From Roseomonas sp. OT10 (GTDB lineage Bacteria > Pseudomonadota > Alphaproteobacteria > Acetobacterales > Acetobacteraceae), in the NCBI RefSeq assembly GCF_020991085.1, contig NZ_CP087719.1, forward strand, positions 2,810,001 to 2,874,000: DNA of 64,000 nucleotides, written 5' to 3'. Below are positions 59,786-64,000 of the stretch, one piece after another. The notes beneath the pieces were generated by a model. The model did not search any database. It saw nothing but the letters and a program-made list of their open reading frames with translations, and had not been told where the DNA came from. A program made the position numbers and the translations under genes. Numbering within the stretch: position 1 is the first letter of the stretch; each line of letters opens with the position of its first letter.

Positions 59786-60055
59786 TCAGCCGCCGCGCAG
59801 CGGAAATTCGCCCCGCCAGTCCCGCACCCATTCGTGCGGGGTCTCCGCCATCTCCTCCGGGGGGATTTCCTCCAGCAGGGCCTTGTGGTCCTCCGGCAGG
59901 TCCCCGTCCTGGTCGGGAGCCTCGGGGTCCGTCCCCTCCACCGGCTCGGCGACCGGGCCGGTGATGCCCGTATTCGCCGGCGGGTCGGAGGCGGGGAAGG
60001 ATTCCTCCACCGTCTCGTCGATCCGGGCCTCGTCCTTCTTGCGCGTTCCGCTCAT
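59786..60055 (-). CDS. Small acidic protein of unknown function
   Basis: This 89-residue, very acidic protein has VEESFPASDPPANTG at residues 16-30, the conserved core of small proteins found in many alphaproteobacteria, and ends WVRDWRGEFPLRGG. No domain or membrane segment is seen. ATG 60055 was chosen at the charged start (MSGTRKKDEARID). Confidence 0.7.
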   Translation of the reverse strand: MSGTRKKDEARIDETVEESFPASDPPANTGITGPVAEPVEGTDPEAPDQDGDLPEDHKALLEEIPPEEMAETPHEWVRDWRGEFPLRGG

Positions 60056-60169
60056 CGGGATCTCCCTGGCTGCGCTGCCCCGTCCGGAGCCTGCCTCGAG
60101 AGCGCGGCAGCCCGCCAGGGGTTCCAGGGGCCGCCACAACAAGAAGCGGCGGTCGCCCGGGACGCGGCC

Positions 60170-61036
60170 TCAGCTCCGGAAGACGACGGTCTTGCGGCCG
60201 TTCAGGATCACCCGCTGCTCGATGTGCCAGCGCACGGCCCGGGCCAGGACCCGGCGCTCGATGTCGCGGCCCTGGCGGATCAGCTCGTCCGGAGTGTCCT
60301 GGTGGCTCACCCGCTCCACGTCCTGCTCGATGATCGGGCCCTCGTCGAGGTCGGCCGTCACGTAGTGGGCGGTGGCGCCGATCAGCTTCACCCCGCGCGC
60401 GTGCGCCTGGTGGTAGGGGCGGGCGCCCTTGAAGCCGGGCAGGAAGGAGTGGTGAATGTTGATGCAGCGCCCGGCCAGCTTGGCCGCCAGCCCGTCCGAC
60501 AGAATCTGCATGTAGCGGGCGAGCACCACCAGCTCCGACTGTGTCTCCTGCACCAGGGCCCAGATCCGGGCCTCCTGCTCCATCTTGGTCTCGCGCGTGA
60601 CGGGCAGGTGGTGGAAGGGGATGCCGTCGAGGTCGAGATGGGCATAGGCCTCGCGCGGATGGTTGGAGACGATGGCGGTCGGCTCCATGTCCAGCTCGCC
60701 CAGCCGCCAGCGGTAGAGCAGGTCGGCCAGGCAATGGTCGAACTTCGAGGCCAGCAGCATCACCCGGTGCCGCTGCCGCCGGTCGCGCAGCGTCCAGGCC
60801 ATGCCGAAGCGGCCCGCCAGCACCTCCAGCCGCTGCCGCAGCCCGGCCGTGTCCGGCTCCCCCTCCCCCGGATGGTCCAGCACCACCCGCATGAAGAAGC
60901 GGCCGGTCTCCGTGTCGTCGAACTGCTGCGCCTCCAGGATGTTGCCGCCGGATTCGAAGATGCCGGTGGCCACCGCCGCGACGATGCCGGGGCGGTTGGG
61001 ACAGGACAGGGTCAGGATGTGCTGCGGATGGGGCAT
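60170..61036 (-). CDS. purU: Formyltetrahydrofolate deformylase
   Basis: This 288-residue enzyme has an N-terminal ACT domain ([20 protein letters not shown]) and the formyltransferase-like domain with [36 protein letters not shown] and QDVERVSH. It hydrolyses 10-formyl-THF to formate and THF, balancing one-carbon pools. The start was chosen at ATG 61036 by the ACT domain; an in-frame upstream start would enter the atp promoter region. Confidence 0.94.
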   Translation of the reverse strand: MPHPQHILTLSCPNRPGIVAAVATGIFESGGNILEAQQFDDTETGRFFMRVVLDHPGEGEPDTAGLRQRLEVLAGRFGMAWTLRDRRQRHRVMLLASKFDHCLADLLYRWRLGELDMEPTAIVSNHPREAYAHLDLDGIPFHHLPVTRETKMEQEARIWALVQETQSELVVLARYMQILSDGLAAKLAGRCINIHHSFLPGFKGARPYHQAHARGVKLIGATAHYVTADLDEGPIIEQDVERVSHQDTPDELIRQGRDIERRVLARAVRWHIEQRVILNGRKTVVFRS

Positions 61037-61150
61037 GGCCGCCCCCGGGTCGCGCGCGCCCGGCCCGCCGTCAAGCCGGCCAGCACCGGTTTCGCACCGG
61101 ATCGGCGCAGGATTCCGGCCCCGGCGGTGACGGAAGCGTAACCCGCCCGG

Positions 61151-61179
61151 TTGCCGCACGCCGGGGCCGCATGCTAAGG
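61151..61179 (+). promoter_or_regulatory. Candidate promoter of the F1-ATPase operon
   Basis: -35 ttgccg (61151-61156), 17-nt spacer, -10 ctaagg (61174-61179), about 80 nt before the atpH start. The match is moderate; it fits a main promoter for atpHAGDC. Confidence 0.4.
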
Positions 61180-61257
61180 CGCCCGCGCCGCAGCGGGGTT
61201 CCTCCGCCGCGCGCCCGGCCGCATGCCGCGGCCCAGCACAACGGTACGGGAACCTAC

Positions 61258-61860
61258 GTGGCCTCCGAAGCGACGACCGTCTCGCCCGACGCGCCCAGCG
61301 CGGCCCAGACCGCCGGGCCCGCCGGCGGACTCGCCCAGCGCTATGCGCGCGCCCTGCTCGACCTGGCGCGGGAGCGCCGGACGGTGGACCAGGTCGCCAC
61401 CGATGTGGACAACCTCCTGGCGCTGTGGCGCGACGACGCCCCCTTCCGCGCCTTCGTCTCCGACCCGCGCCTGGACTCGGCGGCGCAGCGCAAGGGCGCC
61501 TTCGCCGTCCTCGAGCGGGCGGGGATCGGCGGGGACGTCCGGAACCTGGTCGGCGTGCTGGTGAACAACCGCCGCCTTTCCGCCCTGCCCGCCGTGGCCC
61601 GGGCCTTCGGCACCCTGCTCGCCGAGCAGCGCGGCCAGGAGACCGCGGAGGTGACCACGGCCCATCCGCTCACGGACACGCAGCGCAACCAGATCGCCGC
61701 GCGCCTGACCGAGGCCGGGCACTCCAACGTCCGCCTGGTCGAGCACCTCGATCCGTCCATCCTGGGCGGGCTGGTCCTGAAGATCGGCTCCCGCCTCTAC
61801 GACACATCCATCAAGTCCAGGCTGCAGCGCCTGAGCTACGCCATGAAGGGGGCCGCCTGA
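61258..61860 (+). CDS. atpH: ATP synthase F1 subunit delta
   Basis: This 200-residue stalk subunit starts at GTG 61258. It has [18 protein letters not shown] and the C-terminal conserved [25 protein letters not shown]. It joins F1 to the peripheral stalk. atpA begins 2 nt after its stop. An in-frame ATG at 61171 was rejected because it lies by the predicted -10 box. Confidence 0.94.
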   Translation: MASEATTVSPDAPSAAQTAGPAGGLAQRYARALLDLARERRTVDQVATDVDNLLALWRDDAPFRAFVSDPRLDSAAQRKGAFAVLERAGIGGDVRNLVGVLVNNRRLSALPAVARAFGTLLAEQRGQETAEVTTAHPLTDTQRNQIAARLTEAGHSNVRLVEHLDPSILGGLVLKIGSRLYDTSIKSRLQRLSYAMKGAA

Positions 61861-61862
61861 CT

Positions 61863-63395
61863 ATGGACATCCGTCCCGCCGAGATCTCCGAGATCCTCAA
61901 GCAGCAGATCGCCGGCTTCGACGCCGAGGCGAACGTGGCCGAGGTCGGCTCCGTCCTGACCGTCGGTGACGGCATCGCGCGCTGCTACGGCCTGCAGAAC
62001 GTCATGGCCGGCGAGATGGTCGAGTTCCCGAACGCCGGCGTGAAGGGCATGGCCCTGAACCTCGAGGCGGATAACGTCGGCGTCGTGATCTTCGGCGACG
62101 ACCGCGCCATCCGCGAGGGCGACACCGTCGCCCGCACCGGCACCATCGTGGACGTGCCCGTCGGCAAGGGCCTGCTCGGCCGCGTGGTCGACGGCCTGGG
62201 CAACCCGATCGACGGCAAGGGCCCGATCATGTTCACCGAGCGCCGGCTGGCCGAGGTGAAGGCGCCCGGCATCATCCCGCGCAAGTCGGTGCACGAGCCG
62301 ATGCAGACGGGCATCAAGGCGATCGACAGCCTGGTGCCGATTGGGCGCGGCCAGCGCGAGCTGGTGATCGGCGACCGCCAGACCGGCAAGTCCGCCGTGC
62401 TGCTGGACACCATCATCAACCAGAAGCCGATCAACGCCGGCGACGACGAGAGCAAGAAGCTCTACTGCATCTACGTCGCGGTCGGGCAGAAGCGCTCCAC
62501 CGTGGCCCAGCTGGTCCGCACGCTGGAGGAGCAGGGCGCGATGGAGTACTCCATCGTGGTCGCCGCCACCGCCTCCGACCCCGCCCCGCTGCAGTTCCTG
62601 GCGCCCTACACCGGCTGCGCCATGGGCGAGTACTTCCGCGACAACGGCATGCACGCCCTCATCATCTACGATGACCTGTCCAAGCAGGCCGTGGCCTACC
62701 GCCAGATGTCGCTGCTGCTGCGCCGCCCGCCGGGACGCGAGGCCTATCCGGGCGACGTGTTCTACCTGCACTCGCGCCTGCTGGAGCGCGCGGCGAAGAT
62801 GAACGACGACTTCGGCGCCGGCTCGCTCACCGCCCTGCCGGTCATCGAGACCCAGGCGGGCGACGTCTCCGCCTACATCCCGACCAACGTCATCTCCATC
62901 ACGGACGGCCAGATCTTCCTGGAGACGGAGCTGTTCTACAAGGGCATCCGCCCGGCCGTGAACGTCGGCCTCTCCGTGTCCCGCGTGGGCTCGGCGGCGC
63001 AGATCAAGGCGATGAAGCAGGTCGCCGGCAAGATGAAGCTGGAGCTGGCGCAGTACCGCGAGATGGCGGCCTTCGCGCAGTTCGCCTCCGACCTCGACGC
63101 CTCCACCCAGGCCCTGCTGGCCCGCGGCGCCCGGCTGACCGAGCTGCTGAAGCAGCCGCAGTACCAGCCCGTCCCGGTGGAGGAGCAGGTGGTCTCCCTC
63201 TTCGCCGGCACCCGCGGCTATCTCGACAAGATCGAGGTGAACCAGGTGACGCGCTTCGAGCAGCGCATGCTCTCCGAGATCAAGGCGGCCAAGCCGGAGA
63301 TCCTGGAGACGATCCGGAAGGAGCAGGCGATCTCGGGCGACACCGAGAAGAAGCTGATCGCCTTCCTCGACGGCTTCGCCAAGTCCTTCTCGTAA
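61863..63395 (+). CDS. atpA: ATP synthase F1 subunit alpha
   Basis: This 510-residue F1 alpha has the nucleotide-binding P-loop [10 protein letters not shown] (about residue 170), [17 protein letters not shown], and [17 protein letters not shown]. It forms the F1 hexamer with beta. Directly follows atpH and is followed by atpG after 25 nt, consistent with alphaproteobacterial F1 operons (atpHAGDC). Confidence 0.97.
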   Translation: MDIRPAEISEILKQQIAGFDAEANVAEVGSVLTVGDGIARCYGLQNVMAGEMVEFPNAGVKGMALNLEADNVGVVIFGDDRAIREGDTVARTGTIVDVPVGKGLLGRVVDGLGNPIDGKGPIMFTERRLAEVKAPGIIPRKSVHEPMQTGIKAIDSLVPIGRGQRELVIGDRQTGKSAVLLDTIINQKPINAGDDESKKLYCIYVAVGQKRSTVAQLVRTLEEQGAMEYSIVVAATASDPAPLQFLAPYTGCAMGEYFRDNGMHALIIYDDLSKQAVAYRQMSLLLRRPPGREAYPGDVFYLHSRLLERAAKMNDDFGAGSLTALPVIETQAGDVSAYIPTNVISITDGQIFLETELFYKGIRPAVNVGLSVSRVGSAAQIKAMKQVAGKMKLELAQYREMAAFAQFASDLDASTQALLARGARLTELLKQPQYQPVPVEEQVVSLFAGTRGYLDKIEVNQVTRFEQRMLSEIKAAKPEILETIRKEQAISGDTEKKLIAFLDGFAKSFS

Positions 63396-63420
63396 GGGCG
63401 CGGGTTAGGGAACACGCCCC

Positions 63421-64000
63421 ATGGCGAACCTGAAGGCCCTCCGGGCGCGCATCGCCTCGGTGAAATCCACCCGGAAGATCACCCAGGCGATGAAGATGGT
63501 CGCGGCGGCGAAGCTCCGCCGCGCCCAGGCGCAGGCCGAGGCGGCCCGCCCCTATGCCGAGCGGATGGGGCGCATGCTCGCCTCCCTCGGCGCCGCGGCG
63601 GCCAGCAGCCCGGAGGCGCCGAAGCTCCTCGTGGGCACCGGCTCCGACCAGACGCACCTGCTGGTCGTGGTGACCGGCGAGCGCGGGCTCGCCGGCGCCT
63701 TCAACACCAACGCCGCCCGCTACGCCCGGACCCGCATCCGCGAGCTCGAGGCCAAGGGCAAGACGGTCAAGGTGATCACGGTGGGCCGCAAGGGGACGGC
63801 CTTCCTCAAGCGCGAGATGGGCAGCCGGATCGTGCAGGAGATCTCCTACGCCTCCGTCAAGCGCGTCGGCTTCGACCAGGCGCAGGAGATCGCCGACCGC
63901 ATCACCGCGCTGCTGGAGGCGGGCGAGTTCGACGTCTGCACGCTGATCTACAACCGCTTCCGCTCCGTCATCTCCCAGGTGCCGGGCGAGCAGCAGCTGA
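63421..64000 (+). CDS. atpG: ATP synthase F1 subunit gamma, partial
   Basis: The first 193 codons, running off the right edge. It begins MANLKALRARIASVKSTRKI with the conserved TQAMKMVAAAKLRRAQ and the middle VVTGERGLAGAFNTNAAR. Gamma is the rotor shaft. The ribosome binding site is not strong, but the ATG at 63421 aligns with the family start. Confidence 0.95.
   Translation, partial: MANLKALRARIASVKSTRKITQAMKMVAAAKLRRAQAQAEAARPYAERMGRMLASLGAAAASSPEAPKLLVGTGSDQTHLLVVVTGERGLAGAFNTNAARYARTRIRELEAKGKTVKVITVGRKGTAFLKREMGSRIVQEISYASVKRVGFDQAQEIADRITALLEAGEFDVCTLIYNRFRSVISQVPGEQQL

Overview
The window is a very GC-rich alphaproteobacterial chromosome segment. Several things point to Rhodospirillales, most likely Acetobacteraceae of the Roseomonas type. 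They are a separate F1-ATPase operon starting atpH-atpA-atpG, the neighbourhood priA / fructose-6-phosphate aldolase / DUF484 / xerC, ileS-lspA-bamF, and an alternative complex III operon joined to a caa3 oxidase. This placement is inferred from gene content; no rRNA or tRNA gene is present to confirm it.

Layout. (1) 1-12.4 kb, minus strand: a respiratory supercomplex operon, actA-B-C-D-E-F, a small membrane protein, SCO, then coxB-coxA-coxC and the start of a further oxidase subunit. Quinol is oxidised by alternative complex III and electrons pass to an A2-type caa3 cytochrome oxidase. (2) 12.7-17.5 kb: an M20 amidohydrolase, and a divergent ABC importer (NMT1 type) with a cysteine hydrolase. 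(3) 17.7-20.9 kb: a two-component system, a small secreted protein and a DnaQ-like exonuclease. (4) 21-32.3 kb: a catabolic district with a large alpha/beta hydrolase, two amidohydrolases, a flavin reductase, an Asp/Glu-racemase-like protein, a PuuE-like deacetylase, ureidoglycolate lyase, a hydroxyacid dehydrogenase, an SDR, an MBL-fold protein and WrbA. (5) 32.3-35.4 kb: a membrane diguanylate cyclase and a Gfo/Idh/MocA oxidoreductase. (6) 35.5-44.5 kb: secD-secF, a Bug-type binding protein, ileS-lspA-bamF and a DadA-like oxidase. (7) 44.9-53.8 kb: rsmD, a monooxygenase, rluB, a class I glutamine-amidotransferase-like hydrolase, an HxlR regulator/oxidoreductase pair, an aminotransferase, tadA-tsaB, xerC and DUF484. 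(8) 54-56.7 kb: two polysaccharide genes with an AT-rich spacer, apparently inserted into an otherwise conserved neighbourhood. (9) 56.8-64 kb: fsa, priA, purU and the F1-ATPase genes. Many operon genes overlap by ATGA or GTGA, which suggests translational coupling.

The most unusual feature is a dispersed family of structured elements of about 290-320 nt. Five copies are seen (R1 4119-4411, R2 6464-6753, R3 8669-8982, R4 44596-44912, R5 49231-49544). They share a fixed order of hairpins. At least two stems change sequence between copies while keeping their pairing, which suggests selection on structure. Three copies sit inside the respiratory operon. In two of these (R1 before SCO, R2 before actE) the nearest in-frame start codon lies inside the element, so it appears to have been captured into the 5' part of the gene. 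I know of no named family that fits.
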